64,000 bases of DNA from G963674685 sp964591275 (GCA_964591275.1 CAZQAE010000015.1:12221-76220), one strand, 5' to 3'; shown: positions 17,759 through 28,279, counted from the first letter of the stretch. The notes: generated from the letters alone by a model not told the origin. Program-made: numbers and translations.

Positions 17759-17974
17759 GGGTCTCCCAATTTTTCTTTAGTTCTTAATGAAGCTTTTTTC
17801 TTCCGCGCTTCTGGCGCTCTCCATTACGCAGAATAGGGATGATCCGGCAGATTCGCAATATCACAAATGATACGGCCTGCCCACAAAAAGAGCATTTCGA
17901 GGAGAAAAACGCCGCTCAAAACCGCTATCTATGAGAAGAGATTGTGTGCAAGCGCAGAAGCGGATTACAAGCAA

Positions 17975-19252
17975 CTAACGAACGCAGCTCACCCGAAGAT
18001 CAAGTGCTTCATCCACGTTCACGATCTCACCGGAACTAAATTCGAGGGCCCATATTTTGCCGGGAAGGTCTGAAACACCAGACAATGACCAATACCAATC
18101 CTTGTAGCCCGACATTTCTTGAGGCCAGTATCGCCCTCCCGAACCCGGACCCTCCTGAAACGGGCATCCGTCACATGCGGAGTCTCGGCAATTTCCAAGT
18201 TGCAGACATTCATCGGTCACGCCGCATTCGCCACCCGTCTCTGCGGCGGGACATCCACGCACAAGGCTGCGCAATTCCGAAATCGTGGGAAGCCGCCAAT
18301 TAGAATAACCGTCCCAATCCAGAATTTGACAGTAAAGCTGAGCGTCCGAGTGATTATATGATTCCGTTCCGACTGATAAACCGGTCATCCATGTAAATCC
18401 CGATTCTGAATCGATCCAACGGTCAATGGGGCACCCCCTGACAGCATTAGTCGTATTTGCGTAGCAATACCTGTCAACGGGATTAAACTCCCACCAACTC
18501 CCATTAAACCGGGCCGCAAAAACATCCCACTGCGTCGCGGAAGTGCCGACGGGCATGTGAAACTCCCGGTAAGTATCTGACGTCGTCGCCACCACTTTTA
18601 AATTCGCAGAATTGGACATCTGATAACAGGGGGGATTGCAACTCATATGGTTCGAATAATCATGAACAAGGATATGATAATCGAGATCGATCATCGGCTC
18701 CCAAATCATAATGGTTTCCGGTCCATAGCTCGACGTATCGTCCAGCGTCAAAGCGAATTGGTTATAACAGCCATGTCCGATGCCTACGTCGGGATAAAAA
18801 AGGTGAAATGGATTTTGATCTTCGCAACCATCGTGAGGCGCCCACATGTGGAGATCGAGATCAGAAGGAGAAGCTCCCCATGTCAGATCGATACGCATGA
18901 CGCCCGGAGGCACTGAGGCCGTACTCGTCGTGGTCGACGTTGATGTCGTGGTCGTCGTAGTTGATGTTGTAGCAGGTGTAGTACTGGTGGTTGTGGTGGG
19001 AGGAATGGAATCGTCGTCGTCCACATCGTCGTCGTCCACATCGTCGTCCACATCGTCATCGTCCACATCATCATCAACGTCGTCATCGTTCACATCATCA
19101 TCAACGTCGTCATCGTTCACATCATCATTCACATCGTCGTTAGCGTTGTCATCGCTCTGCTCTGATTTTGTCGAAGGGGCATCACCGCACGCCGTGACAA
19201 ATCCCAGCGAAATAATGAAAACTGAAATTAACACCCATTTCCAAATTTTCAT
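17975..19252 (-). CDS. Asp-rich lipoprotein with DUF1566 (Lcl) domain
   Basis: Start ATG 19252 follows GGAGG at 5 bases and begins MKIWKWVLISVF; the lipobox is FVTAC. Then comes a roughly 55-residue DDV/NDD linker and a Thr-rich stretch (residues ~90-120), so two linker types are joined. A beta-rich domain of about 140 residues is followed by a DUF1566/Lcl C-terminal domain, recognisable by GFTWMTG, SYNHSDAQLYC, NWRLPTISELRSLV and LRVSCVR. DUF1566 domains occur in surface and collagen-like lipoproteins. No enzymatic residues are evident. Confidence 0.8.
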   Translation of the reverse strand: MKIWKWVLISVFIISLGFVTACGDAPSTKSEQSDDNANDDVNDDVNDDDVDDDVNDDDVDDDVDDDDVDDDVDDDDVDDDDSIPPTTTTSTTPATTSTTTTTTSTSTTTSTASVPPGVMRIDLTWGASPSDLDLHMWAPHDGCEDQNPFHLFYPDVGIGHGCYNQFALTLDDTSSYGPETIMIWEPMIDLDYHILVHDYSNHMSCNPPCYQMSNSANLKVVATTSDTYREFHMPVGTSATQWDVFAARFNGSWWEFNPVDRYCYANTTNAVRGCPIDRWIDSESGFTWMTGLSVGTESYNHSDAQLYCQILDWDGYSNWRLPTISELRSLVRGCPAAETGGECGVTDECLQLGNCRDSACDGCPFQEGPGSGGRYWPQEMSGYKDWYWSLSGVSDLPGKIWALEFSSGEIVNVDEALDLRVSCVR

Positions 19253-19657
19253 GGATTCCTCCATTTATAATCTTATGCATTATACCAGGATTATTTGGCG
19301 AAGGGAAACGCCTGGTGAGCCGCTTTTCTTTTGGGAGCGTATCAGGGCACAAGGGCCGGGGCCTGATAACGGTCGCCGTCAAACGTAACGTGAGCATTGT
19401 CGCGAAATGCGATGCCCTTTCTTGCTATTGGCTGTTTGTCCTTTTAATATCTCTTCTGCAGGTGTCGGCTCAAAAGTGAAGCGGTCGGCGGCAAGTCCGA
19501 AACCGTTCAAAATGTGCGACACTCAATGGAAATTTCCCGTCTTGCGGCCAGGAGGCTTTAAGCCGGGAGAAAAGTGCGCCGGATTAGAAAAAAAAGGATT
19601 ATATTAATTCAAAATTCGCCGGAATTTGAACCGGCCATGCGGCGCGAGGGGTTCTTG
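19253..19657. other. intergenic region between divergent secreted-protein genes
   Basis: About 400 bases separate two divergent genes. A 66-codon frame at 19407-19607 lacks a ribosome site and has no recognisable feature. Promoters for both genes are expected here, but none stands out. Confidence 0.35.
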
Positions 19658-22150
19658 ATGAAAATAACGATACGGTCGTCTCGTCCATCCGCCGTCGCGA
19701 TTGTTTGTTTCGCCGCGTTTATCTTGGCGGCTTCTCAAGGCCTCGCCGCTTCTGTGATCTATTATGAAAGCCCTGACGACGCCGGGGTCGGCGTCATGGA
19801 AGCCAACATGCTTCTGAATCTGGTTGGGCATTTCGACGCATCCATCACGCAGCGAAATATCCGCGACTATCAAGCCGGGGATCTGGCACATTTCGATCAG
19901 GGATATTTCATTGGCACGGGCAACGGCGATTCCATCCCCGCCGCTTTCTTCGACGACCTGGTTATCGGCGCGCGTCCCTTTATGTGGATCGGCGCGAACT
20001 TTGATCGCCTGACGACTTACGTGGGCGGTAGCGGGCCCTTCGGTTTTGAGTTGCTCAACTGGACATCAGGCGACGGATTCGATCTTGTCCGCTACAAGGG
20101 GCTGTCGATCCCGCGCATTTCCGACCTGTCTTTTTATGAAACGGCCATCACCGGCGCGCCGACCGTGCACGCCCTGATCGCCTCAACAACTGGAGATGAC
20201 ACATTCCCCTATTTCCTTTGTGGCCAAAACCTTTGCTATCTGGCCGACGATCCGATGTACTTTTACGGGACCGACGACCGTCCCTATGTCCTCGCCGATC
20301 TTTTGCATATCTTCAACAATACCGGCATCGGTGAGGTGAAGCAGGCCATGGTGCGTTTCGAGGATGTGGCGCCCGTCGTCAATGATTCGGTCGTCTTGCA
20401 AACATTCGCGCAGACTTTCGCGGACCGGAATATTCCCTTTTCCGTGGGCGTCATTTCCATTTATAAGGACCCCCTGGGGCAATATTTCCCCCCGGATTCG
20501 GAATTTCATTTTTCCGACGACCCGGCCTTCGTTGCATTTCTGAACAATATGCAAACCCAGGGCGGCACTCTCATCATGCACGGCGTCACGCACCAGCACG
20601 ACAACGGCATTACGGGCAGCGATTGGGAGTTCGTGCAGGACTACTGGGCCGCCCCGCTGCCCTATGATTCAGAGGAATGGGTCCGAAACAAAGTGGAAAC
20701 GGGCTTCGATGAATTTAACGGCCAGGGCTGGAGCCCCTGGATATGGGAAACGCCGCATTACGCCGCCTCCCACGGCGACTACCTGATCATTTCAGATTAT
20801 TTCGATGTATGTTTTGAGTTTCCGTTGGTATTTCCGGTGCGGGTTGACGCGGCGCCGATCTTTGTCACGGACCTTTCGCCCACAAGCCAGATCGTCCCCT
20901 TTTTCACGGCCACGGGTTCGTCGAACATGGCCATTTTGCCCATGACCCTGGGTTACATCGACAACAGCACGCCCACGCAAACACCCGAGGCCCTTCTGGA
21001 AATGGCTGATCACCTAGCCATCGTTCGCGACGGCGTGGCATCGTTTTTCTTCCACCATCTTGAAGTCTCTGTTGAGGACGTGATGACCATCGTGAACGGT
21101 CTTGAGGACAGGGGTTATGTCTTCGTCGGACCGGAGGCCTTCATCGACGCGCCGACCACAACCACCACGACTTCGACAACGACCACCAGCACTACCACGA
21201 CGAGCACAACAACAACTTTGCCGCCGACAACAACTTCAACAACGACAACAGTTGCTCCGCCTACGACAACATCTACCAGCGTCACTCCGACGACGACCAG
21301 CACGACGACGACGACTACAACGACAATTACGACACCGACAACGACGAGCAGCACGACGACGAGCAGCACGACGACGACGACCGGCGTCGAGCCGACGGAT
21401 CCCGTTGTGACCGTCACCTCTCCTGATTGCATCGAACCTGGAGAACCGGCACATCTCACAGTGCGCGTGGATTACTTCGTCCCGGACGATCAGGCCCTCA
21501 TTGCGGTGCAGTTCCAACTGGGCTGGAGTTGGACATTAATTCAGGCCTATCTTCCTCCGACCGGCAGTATCCCCGGCGCATGGAGCGCCAATAATCCCCA
21601 TAGCGACATCGTCAACTGGGTTTTCAACGCGACGAGCGAGTTCGGCGGCGGCACAGTGAACGGCGAGACGGTCACCTTCGAGTTGGACGTCCTGGTCGGG
21701 ACCGATGTCGGCGACACGAACGTTCTTGTCGCCTTATACGGAGACGAGAACGGGGCACCGCCTTACGATTGGGGCCCCATTACATTCAACTTCGACCTGT
21801 GCATCCCGACGACAACGACCTCCACGACTTCAACGACAACAACAACTTCAACAACAACGACTCAGCCGCCTACAACAACCACAATCGGGACAACGACAAC
21901 AACGATTTTCGCGGACGACGACGTTGACGACGACGCGGACGATGATCTGAATGACGATATGGACGACGACGTTGACGATGACGCAGACGATGACGCAGAC
22001 GATGACGCGGATGATGATCTAAACGACGATTTTGATGACGATGCTGATGATGATTTTGCTGATGATGACTCAGATGATGACAGCTCAACAATCCCGGATG
22101 ATGTTGAAGGCGACGATGACGATGATTCAGGACCTTGTTGCGGCGGGTGA
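19658..22150 (+). CDS. large secreted DUF2334 polysaccharide-deacetylase-like protein with Thr- and Asp-rich linkers
   Basis: The start is ATG 19658 after GAGGGG; a signal peptide ends at QGLAA. Residues ~30-490 form a DUF2334-type deacetylase fold: MVRFEDVAP, TLIMHGVTHQHDN (metal histidines) and FFFHHLEVS match the fold's metal and catalytic blocks. Two Thr-rich linkers (about 500-590 and 720-755) flank a beta-sandwich (VTVTSPDCIEPGEPAHLTVRVD...VTFELDVLV) that looks like a cohesin-type domain. An Asp-rich tail of about 70 residues ends in CCGG. Deacetylation of an extracellular or envelope polysaccharide is the likely activity. Confidence 0.75.
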   Translation: MKITIRSSRPSAVAIVCFAAFILAASQGLAASVIYYESPDDAGVGVMEANMLLNLVGHFDASITQRNIRDYQAGDLAHFDQGYFIGTGNGDSIPAAFFDDLVIGARPFMWIGANFDRLTTYVGGSGPFGFELLNWTSGDGFDLVRYKGLSIPRISDLSFYETAITGAPTVHALIASTTGDDTFPYFLCGQNLCYLADDPMYFYGTDDRPYVLADLLHIFNNTGIGEVKQAMVRFEDVAPVVNDSVVLQTFAQTFADRNIPFSVGVISIYKDPLGQYFPPDSEFHFSDDPAFVAFLNNMQTQGGTLIMHGVTHQHDNGITGSDWEFVQDYWAAPLPYDSEEWVRNKVETGFDEFNGQGWSPWIWETPHYAASHGDYLIISDYFDVCFEFPLVFPVRVDAAPIFVTDLSPTSQIVPFFTATGSSNMAILPMTLGYIDNSTPTQTPEALLEMADHLAIVRDGVASFFFHHLEVSVEDVMTIVNGLEDRGYVFVGPEAFIDAPTTTTTTSTTTTSTTTTSTTTTLPPTTTSTTTTVAPPTTTSTSVTPTTTSTTTTTTTTITTPTTTSSTTTSSTTTTTGVEPTDPVVTVTSPDCIEPGEPAHLTVRVDYFVPDDQALIAVQFQLGWSWTLIQAYLPPTGSIPGAWSANNPHSDIVNWVFNATSEFGGGTVNGETVTFELDVLVGTDVGDTNVLVALYGDENGAPPYDWGPITFNFDLCIPTTTTSTTSTTTTTSTTTTQPPTTTTIGTTTTTIFADDDVDDDADDDLNDDMDDDVDDDADDDADDDADDDLNDDFDDDADDDFADDDSDDDSSTIPDDVEGDDDDDSGPCCGG

Positions 22151-22168
22151 TGCTACATCCGCTTCGAT

Positions 22169-23080
22169 TTATTCCTCCAGAATCTCTTCTGAGCCGAACT
22201 GCTCAATTTTAAGATGCGGGTAGATGTCGTTTAGTTCCTTGATGAAAATATCGGCAATAACCTGGTGGCCAAATTCCGTGGCGTGGAGAAAATCGAGTCT
22301 GATCACGTCGAAAAACCCAATCTTTACTCCATCGTAGAAAACCCGCCCGCCCAGCAGCGCGTCCATATAATAATCAAAATCGATCAACCGAGCGCCGGGG
22401 CGTTTGTCAATCTCTTCCTGCATAATCTCCAGCACCCTGTCTTTGTCGCCAAAAAACCCGGCCATGTTCATGAGCATTTTGGGGATGTTGCCGCCAATGA
22501 AGGTTTCCCCTTCTTCCAGGCCGGTTTCGCCATAGATGTTGTCCAGGTAATCTGAAAATTTCCCCCGGATGACTTCCTCGGAAGAAGTAAATGACAACGA
22601 CCAGAAAAATGCGTCTATTGCCAGAGAAATCGTCGTATCGGCAGTGATCCTGTCGGATTCGTCATCCCAGTAGATCCAAAACTCCGGCTCGTAATCAACG
22701 CACTGCCCCAAATTTATCCATGCCCGCTCAATAGCTTTGGCATAGTAAAATTCGGCGGTTTGCTCCATCCCAAAGGGCGGAGAACCGGAAGTCGGGTTGC
22801 TGTAGCTTGCGCCGGCGATGAAGACCTTTTTGAACAGATTCATTTCCACATCCGTCAGGTCATCGCAGGAAAAGGGTCCATCGTCATCGGAATCGTCGTT
22901 TAGGTCATCATCTGCGTCATCGTCATCAGACGCGTTGTCGTCATCATCGTCGCTGGTATCGTCGTCTTCGGTTGCGTTGCCGGAATCATCATCATCGTCT
23001 TCGCCTGATGAACAGGATAAGAACAGGGAGGAGAAAAGAAGCAACACGATGCTTATTGCGAAAAAAGTTTTTGCGCTCAT
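22169..23080 (-). CDS. Asp-rich lipoprotein with SGNH-hydrolase-like blocks
   Basis: ATG 23080 follows GGGGAG at 5 bases; the signal peptide ends at FLSC and a ~45-residue Asp-rich linker follows. The remaining 235 residues show VFIAGASYS (GDSxS-like nucleophile block), FIGGNIPKM (GxN-like block) and DFLHATEFGHQ (DxxH block near the C-terminus), in the order found in SGNH/GDSL esterases. The match rests on these three short blocks, so it is moderate. It converges with the deacetylase gene 18 bases away, and deacetylase plus esterase would both act on acylated glycans. Confidence 0.6.
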   Translation of the reverse strand: MSAKTFFAISIVLLLFSSLFLSCSSGEDDDDDSGNATEDDDTSDDDDDNASDDDDADDDLNDDSDDDGPFSCDDLTDVEMNLFKKVFIAGASYSNPTSGSPPFGMEQTAEFYYAKAIERAWINLGQCVDYEPEFWIYWDDESDRITADTTISLAIDAFFWSLSFTSSEEVIRGKFSDYLDNIYGETGLEEGETFIGGNIPKMLMNMAGFFGDKDRVLEIMQEEIDKRPGARLIDFDYYMDALLGGRVFYDGVKIGFFDVIRLDFLHATEFGHQVIADIFIKELNDIYPHLKIEQFGSEEILEE

Positions 23081-23263
23081 GAAGCTCCCCAATATGAGTG
23101 ATTCTCATTTTAATCCAAAAACGACCCTTAAAAACAGTAGCCAAGCCACAAGGGAAAAGCAAATTACCAGAGACCGACAGGATCATGAAGATATAGTGTC
23201 CCAGGTGTTTTGCAACCAGGTCATCCGGCATCTATCAAAACATTATTCTTGGCCTGTACGGTT

Positions 23264-24730
23264 CTAAGCTGTTTTTGAAACTGGCTTCAGACCATCGAGC
23301 AACTTGCGGGATAAAACCAAGTTTCGCTCAATGGCGCACATCAGTCCAGACTGCTTCTTTTGGCTTTTCGCCAGTCGCTTGCGGTGGCGGCTAAGTTTCG
23401 CGAGATATGAGCGTAGTTGTCTAAAAGCTCTCGCGTGCGCCGCGCCCACTGACTCGTTATAGTCACGCACCGTTTCCTGGATACGATCATGCAGATCGCT
23501 GATTTCCTGTTCCAAATCCTGGCGCCCGGCTTGCGAGACCTCGTCGGCGCTGTGATAAGCATCGGCCAGATTTTCGAGTTCCCGCACAATCGGTTTCAGA
23601 AAATCCATAAGCTCAGAGCGTTCAAATTCAAACGATGCCGCCCTGGCGCCTTTTCTTCCGGGATCAATGTACGATGCGTCCCCGCGCTCCCTTTGAACCA
23701 TTTCGTTTTGCGTGAGCAGTCGCGCCGAGTGAATTTGTGTCAACGGCGAGTCAGCACTGACGATTGGCGAAAAGGGCGCCGGACTGTTGACGTCCACGAC
23801 CCGGCTGAAATACTGCGCCCACGCATTATCCTCGCCATAAGCGGTGTCGCTAATGCCCACGGTTTCCACTTTGGGATCCAAAATGTCCGGGAAACGTTCA
23901 AGCAGATGCGTAATTTTCATGTACGAAGAGTTTTGCTTGAACTTGTCCGGCGGGGAAATCCTCTTGGGTTTCCAATACAGAAAAAAGAATCTGTAAATGA
24001 AATGCGGCGAGCTGAGAAAACCATCCTGTTCCTCAATTGAGGTATAGATGACATCGTCAATGCCGAGCTGCTCGCGCGCCGTTTCTAATATAGGCTGCGG
24101 AGATGCACTGCTGATAATGATCTTCAATTTTGGGAATTTTTTCCGCAAGGCTTCAAAATCCTCGCGGAAAAACACTTGGTCGCCGGCATGACGGAGCCAC
24201 AGCCTCCGACTCATTTTGCGTAAGACTTCAAGCGGAAACTCCGTCAGGTGATGCATCAGGGCCAGACGAGGTATCTCCTGCACAACGGCCACCGGATGCG
24301 TTCCGAATATCTTGTAGATCAGCCTGTTGCTCCAGGCGAAACGTCCGGCCAACTTGCCGAAAAACAAATAAAAAAGACCGGGATACGCCCATAGCCTCGC
24401 GCCGCGCAGCATATATTTCAGCGTGGCGATCGGTCTGTTTTTGTCAAATAGAAAGCGGCTTTTTGTTCGCTTGTGTTCAACGAGGGCCAGGTAATCTTCC
24501 CCGTAACAAGAGCCGGCGGACAGTTCCCAACCGAGCAATTCACCGAGGTTGCGCCCGAAATGAAAAGTTCTGTCCAGGTCCATGACAAGGTATTTTGTTT
24601 TGGCCGTTATCACCTGATTGAGCAGATCGCTGCCACGCAAATAATCGCCGTGGATAGTGATGTTGTCGACAACGCGCGTGTATTTTCCGTCCGTACTGCG
24701 ACTGGAGCCAATAAACTGTTTCGAAATCAT
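23264..24730 (-). CDS. HAD-superfamily phosphatase-like protein with coiled-coil tail
   Basis: A 488-residue protein. YLVMDLDRTFH at about residue 50 is HAD motif I (DxD), IIISSASPQPI at about 210 fits motif II, and VGISDTAYGEDNAWA at about 290 fits the motif IV acidic pair. The insertion between motifs I and II is long and partly hydrophobic (LWAYPGLFYLFFG), possibly membrane-associated. The last ~130 residues form a charged coiled coil. The substrate is unknown. Its ATG overlaps the stop of a 59-residue gene at 24727-24906, so they are coupled. Confidence 0.65.
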   Translation of the reverse strand: MISKQFIGSSRSTDGKYTRVVDNITIHGDYLRGSDLLNQVITAKTKYLVMDLDRTFHFGRNLGELLGWELSAGSCYGEDYLALVEHKRTKSRFLFDKNRPIATLKYMLRGARLWAYPGLFYLFFGKLAGRFAWSNRLIYKIFGTHPVAVVQEIPRLALMHHLTEFPLEVLRKMSRRLWLRHAGDQVFFREDFEALRKKFPKLKIIISSASPQPILETAREQLGIDDVIYTSIEEQDGFLSSPHFIYRFFFLYWKPKRISPPDKFKQNSSYMKITHLLERFPDILDPKVETVGISDTAYGEDNAWAQYFSRVVDVNSPAPFSPIVSADSPLTQIHSARLLTQNEMVQRERGDASYIDPGRKGARAASFEFERSELMDFLKPIVRELENLADAYHSADEVSQAGRQDLEQEISDLHDRIQETVRDYNESVGAAHARAFRQLRSYLAKLSRHRKRLAKSQKKQSGLMCAIERNLVLSRKLLDGLKPVSKTA

Positions 24731-24906
24731 GGTTTTCCTTTCTCTTCACAGTCAGGCTCGACGAAACCTCTCGGCTTCAATGAAATCAACAACTTCCAAG
24801 CATTCCAAAATAAGCCCAATCCTGTCAACACCATGTTGTTTTTGGGTGTGCGACCTAAAAGGCGATAATTCACCCAGCTCACATCCAGGTCCACGGGACG
24901 GCGCAT
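24727..24906 (-). CDS. small protein coupled to the HAD gene
   Basis: A 59-residue frame from ATG 24906 (AGGA 9 bases upstream) whose TGA overlaps the ATG of the HAD gene (ATGA). The sequence (VDLDVSWVNYRLLGRTP, then LTGLGLFWNAWKLLISLKPRGF) has one amphipathic or membrane-leaning helix. I do not recognise it. The coupled overlap and sensible composition make it more than a chance frame. Confidence 0.45.
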   Translation of the reverse strand: MRRPVDLDVSWVNYRLLGRTPKNNMVLTGLGLFWNAWKLLISLKPRGFVEPDCEEKGKP

Positions 24907-25089
24907 CCACAATTTTCCTGCAATCGTTTGTGCCGCTCTTCGGGTCGCAAATTATCCGCATCCTGACTTTGCCACGAAGCTTTGCTTTTCTTTCATCTCC
25001 AAGCGCCCTATTATGCGCTTTGAGTAAGGTCAATTCTTTTTCAAATAATCGGGTTTTTTTTCAATCCCGAAATTTTGGAGTTTGAAAAT

Positions 25090-27381
25090 ATGTATCGTCT
25101 GTTCATTGCAACACCGATATTGCTTATCGCAATTTTATGTTCCGGCCTGCTTGTCCCCAAAGCAGCCTTTTGCGACGGCGTCGTGACGGGAATGGTTAGC
25201 GATCAGCAGCTTCTCATTCCCATCTCCGGCATAGAGATCGTTGTCGAGGGAACGGATATCTCCACGCTTACTGACGATGAGGGACGCTTCGCGCTGCCCG
25301 CCCTGGCGGACGGTGACTATAAGATTGTGCTTCAATCTTCTCAGCATGAGCGAACCGTGAAAGAGGTTGTGATCAGCGGGAAAAATGTCGAGCTGGACAT
25401 CGAACTGATTGCCGCGAAGGGCGCTGTCGTATTAAGGGAAGTCTCCGTTTCGGCCAAGCGCGAAGTCGTGGCGACGGCCAAGCAATCTCTGAAACGCGAG
25501 GAGATCATGACCGCGCCCGGCGCGGGCAACGATGCGGTGCGCGTGGTGCAGTCGCTGCCGGGCGTTGCGAATCTTGGGATTCAGAGTTATGGCGCCGGCG
25601 GTTTGGTCATTCGCGGCACCGGCGCGGAAGACAGCGGCTACTACCTGGACGGTTTTTTTCTACCCCAGTTATTTCACTTCGGCGGTTTGCAGACCGTGGT
25701 CAATTCCGAATGGATCGAGTCGCTGGATTACTACGCCGGCGGATATTCGGTCATGTACGGCGAAGCCATGGGCGGCATCGTCGAGATCAACACGCGCATG
25801 CCCGAAGCCGAGGATTTCGCCGGTGTTGTCGATTTGACCAATTACTCCAGCTTCGCTTTGGTCGAAGGACCTTTTGGCAAAGACAGCGACTGGAGCGGCG
25901 GCGCCTCGGTTCGCCGCAGCTTCATCGATTTCATTTTGCCGGAGTTTCTCCCTGATGATCAGGCGGAGTTTACGATGGTCCCCCGCTTCTATGATTATCA
26001 GGCCATTGTGGCATACAAGCCCAACACACATCATACATTCAAATTTTTTGCTTTCGGCAGCGACGACCGTATGGGCCTTGCCAGCGAGAGAGCCGATGAG
26101 GAAAGTCCAACAGCAAATATGTCCTTTGACATGGAACTTTGGTTTCATCGCCCCATTCTGTCATGGACATACACGCCGAATCCGCGCATCAACAACCGCC
26201 TGGGAATTTCTCCCCGGCTCCAAAAATTGTACTTCAAGGTTTTCGCGGACAAGTATATCGAGTTCACCATCAAGGACATGGAGCTTCGCGAGGATTTCAC
26301 CATCGATTTGGCGGATTGGAATACGCTGTCGCTCGGCCTTGTTCTGGACGCCTATCAATTCGACATAGAAGCCGACGTCGTGCAGCCTCCCAAAGAAGGC
26401 GATCCTTCCGGCGCTGATCTTTTTAACGACGTGGGAGTCGTGTTCAAGGAAACGATATTCACCGAGATTCTCATCGGCTATATCGAAGACACATTCGATA
26501 TCGGACCTTTCAGCCTGACGCCGGGTCTGCGGGCTTCAACGGCTATTTATCAATATGAGGACGGCAGCGTCGAAGGCGATATGAGCGCTCTTGACCCACG
26601 CTTTTTCGCCCGCTGGCGAATCACGGATTCGGCGACGCTTAAAGGTTCGGCGGGGATGTATCACCAGTACCCGCAGGGCGATGAGATGGTGGAGCCCTTC
26701 GGCACGCCGAAAATTGAGCCCGAAGTCGCCAACTCCTACGGAGGCGGCGTGGAATACGATTTCGGCGAGGGGTACGCGATGGACGCGCAGGGCTACTACA
26801 AGCAAATGCTCAACCTGGTGTCGGGCACGGAGTCGGGCGCCGACGAGCCTTATGACAACGAGGGCATCGGACACGTATACGGCGCGGAACTTCTGGTGAG
26901 AAAGGCATTGACGGACAGACTTTACGGTTGGCTGTCTTACACGTACTCGGTCAGCGAGAGGCGAAACCGACCGGGCGGCGACTGGCGCTATTTCGACCAG
27001 GATCAGCGACACAACTTCATTCTCCTGGGTTCATATCGCATTGGTGACGCGTGGCGCGTGGGAGGCAAGTTCTCCTACGGAACCGGCACGCCTTTTACAG
27101 AAATCGATACGGCGATATACAATACCGACACCGACTCCTACATCCCGATTTATTCTGAGGACATCAACGTCGAGCGGCAGGATGACGTTCATCAATTGGA
27201 CCTGCGCGTGGATAAGGTGTGGCAGTACACGAATTGGGAACTGCTGACCTATTTGGACGTGCAAAACGTCTATTTTGAAAAGCAGCCGATTGGCTACATG
27301 TATAATTACGACTATACGGAAAAAGAAGCCGTGTCCTTCCCGTCGTTTTATCCGACGTTGGGAGTATCCGCACGGTGGTAA
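25090..27381 (+). CDS. TonB-dependent receptor with carboxypeptidase-regulatory-like N-domain
   Basis: This 763-residue outer-membrane receptor starts at ATG 25090, 9 bases after GGAG; an upstream TTG is unlikely. A signal peptide is followed by a CarboxypepD_reg-like domain (GMVSDQQLLIPISGIEIVVEG, about 30-115). The plug domain has VRVVQSLPGVANLG and LVIRGTGAEDSGYYLDGFFLP. A ~550-residue beta-barrel with alternating aromatic strands closes with VSFPSFYPTLGVSARW. The substrate is not predictable. The next gene, a lipoprotein 15 bases downstream, may be its surface partner. Confidence 0.9.
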   Translation: MYRLFIATPILLIAILCSGLLVPKAAFCDGVVTGMVSDQQLLIPISGIEIVVEGTDISTLTDDEGRFALPALADGDYKIVLQSSQHERTVKEVVISGKNVELDIELIAAKGAVVLREVSVSAKREVVATAKQSLKREEIMTAPGAGNDAVRVVQSLPGVANLGIQSYGAGGLVIRGTGAEDSGYYLDGFFLPQLFHFGGLQTVVNSEWIESLDYYAGGYSVMYGEAMGGIVEINTRMPEAEDFAGVVDLTNYSSFALVEGPFGKDSDWSGGASVRRSFIDFILPEFLPDDQAEFTMVPRFYDYQAIVAYKPNTHHTFKFFAFGSDDRMGLASERADEESPTANMSFDMELWFHRPILSWTYTPNPRINNRLGISPRLQKLYFKVFADKYIEFTIKDMELREDFTIDLADWNTLSLGLVLDAYQFDIEADVVQPPKEGDPSGADLFNDVGVVFKETIFTEILIGYIEDTFDIGPFSLTPGLRASTAIYQYEDGSVEGDMSALDPRFFARWRITDSATLKGSAGMYHQYPQGDEMVEPFGTPKIEPEVANSYGGGVEYDFGEGYAMDAQGYYKQMLNLVSGTESGADEPYDNEGIGHVYGAELLVRKALTDRLYGWLSYTYSVSERRNRPGGDWRYFDQDQRHNFILLGSYRIGDAWRVGGKFSYGTGTPFTEIDTAIYNTDTDSYIPIYSEDINVERQDDVHQLDLRVDKVWQYTNWELLTYLDVQNVYFEKQPIGYMYNYDYTEKEAVSFPSFYPTLGVSARW

Positions 27382-27396
27382 TCAATGGAGCAATAG

Positions 27397-28257
27397 ATGA
27401 AATATAGATTTAACACGGCCATCGCGGTTTCGGCGCTTGGCCTTTTCGGAATTGCCCTGGTTCTTTCGTTATCGTGCGACATACCCGATTTTGACGCGCC
27501 CAGCCGCATCACGAGTTTGCGGGTCCTGGCGATCAAGTCGGAACCCCGGGAAGTCAGTCCGGGCGATGAGGTGGTCATTTCCGGTCTGGCCGTCAACAAA
27601 GATGGAACGCCGTACATGGTTCCGATGGTGTGGTTTCTTGGAGGCGTGATCGCGCTGTCTGGCGCTGATCGCTCAAGCGACTTGCCCGATGGCCTGACGC
27701 ATATTCAGATGAGCGAAGACGATCCCTTTGTTCTGACAATCCCGACGGGTGATGAGTATGAGGCGATCTTCGGCGAATACAATCCTGACGGGACGGTGCT
27801 GACCATCGGCATGGGCGTCGGCGATCTGGAAGACCCAACCCTGTCCATCAAAACGATGATGGTGCGCGACAACAATTCTTTTGAGAATCCGGTTTTCCAC
27901 GGCATCGATTTCATGGTCGAGGGCCGTTATGTACTGCCCGACGAGGAAGGGATATACGATGTGGGAAACACGAAAGCGATCAAGGTCATCGCCAACGTCG
28001 ATTTTCCCACCGGCGACGAAAAAACTTTTCACTGGTACACTGCCACGAAAGGTCTCAAGGAATTTTCGGTGGACAAGGCCGTCGAGTGGAGCTTGCCCAA
28101 GGACCAGGGGGTCTATGACATTTATTGTGTGGCGCGGGAAAATTCGGGCACCGAGTTCGGCGACGGTGAATACAATGTCAAAAGCGCCGGCGTCGATTGG
28201 GGCTCCGCGCGTATTCGGGTATCCGCAGATATGACTTTGGTGAACTGGGCTAATTAA
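27397..28257 (+). CDS. lipoprotein downstream of the TonB receptor
   Basis: A 286-residue protein with a signal peptide ending LSLSC, followed directly by a beta-rich domain (LRVLAIKSEPREVSPGDEVVISGLAV) and no Asp-rich linker. It looks like a two-domain immunoglobulin-like lipoprotein. I do not recognise the family. Its place 15 bases after a TonB-dependent receptor suggests an operon and possibly a substrate-binding accessory role. Confidence 0.7.
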   Translation: MKYRFNTAIAVSALGLFGIALVLSLSCDIPDFDAPSRITSLRVLAIKSEPREVSPGDEVVISGLAVNKDGTPYMVPMVWFLGGVIALSGADRSSDLPDGLTHIQMSEDDPFVLTIPTGDEYEAIFGEYNPDGTVLTIGMGVGDLEDPTLSIKTMMVRDNNSFENPVFHGIDFMVEGRYVLPDEEGIYDVGNTKAIKVIANVDFPTGDEKTFHWYTATKGLKEFSVDKAVEWSLPKDQGVYDIYCVARENSGTEFGDGEYNVKSAGVDWGSARIRVSADMTLVNWAN

Positions 28258-28279
28258 ACGCGAAACATGGGGAGGCGAA

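Noticed and set aside
24752..25033. 93-codon minus-strand frame before the TonB receptor gene
   Set aside because: No ribosome site and it overlaps the better supported 59-residue gene.
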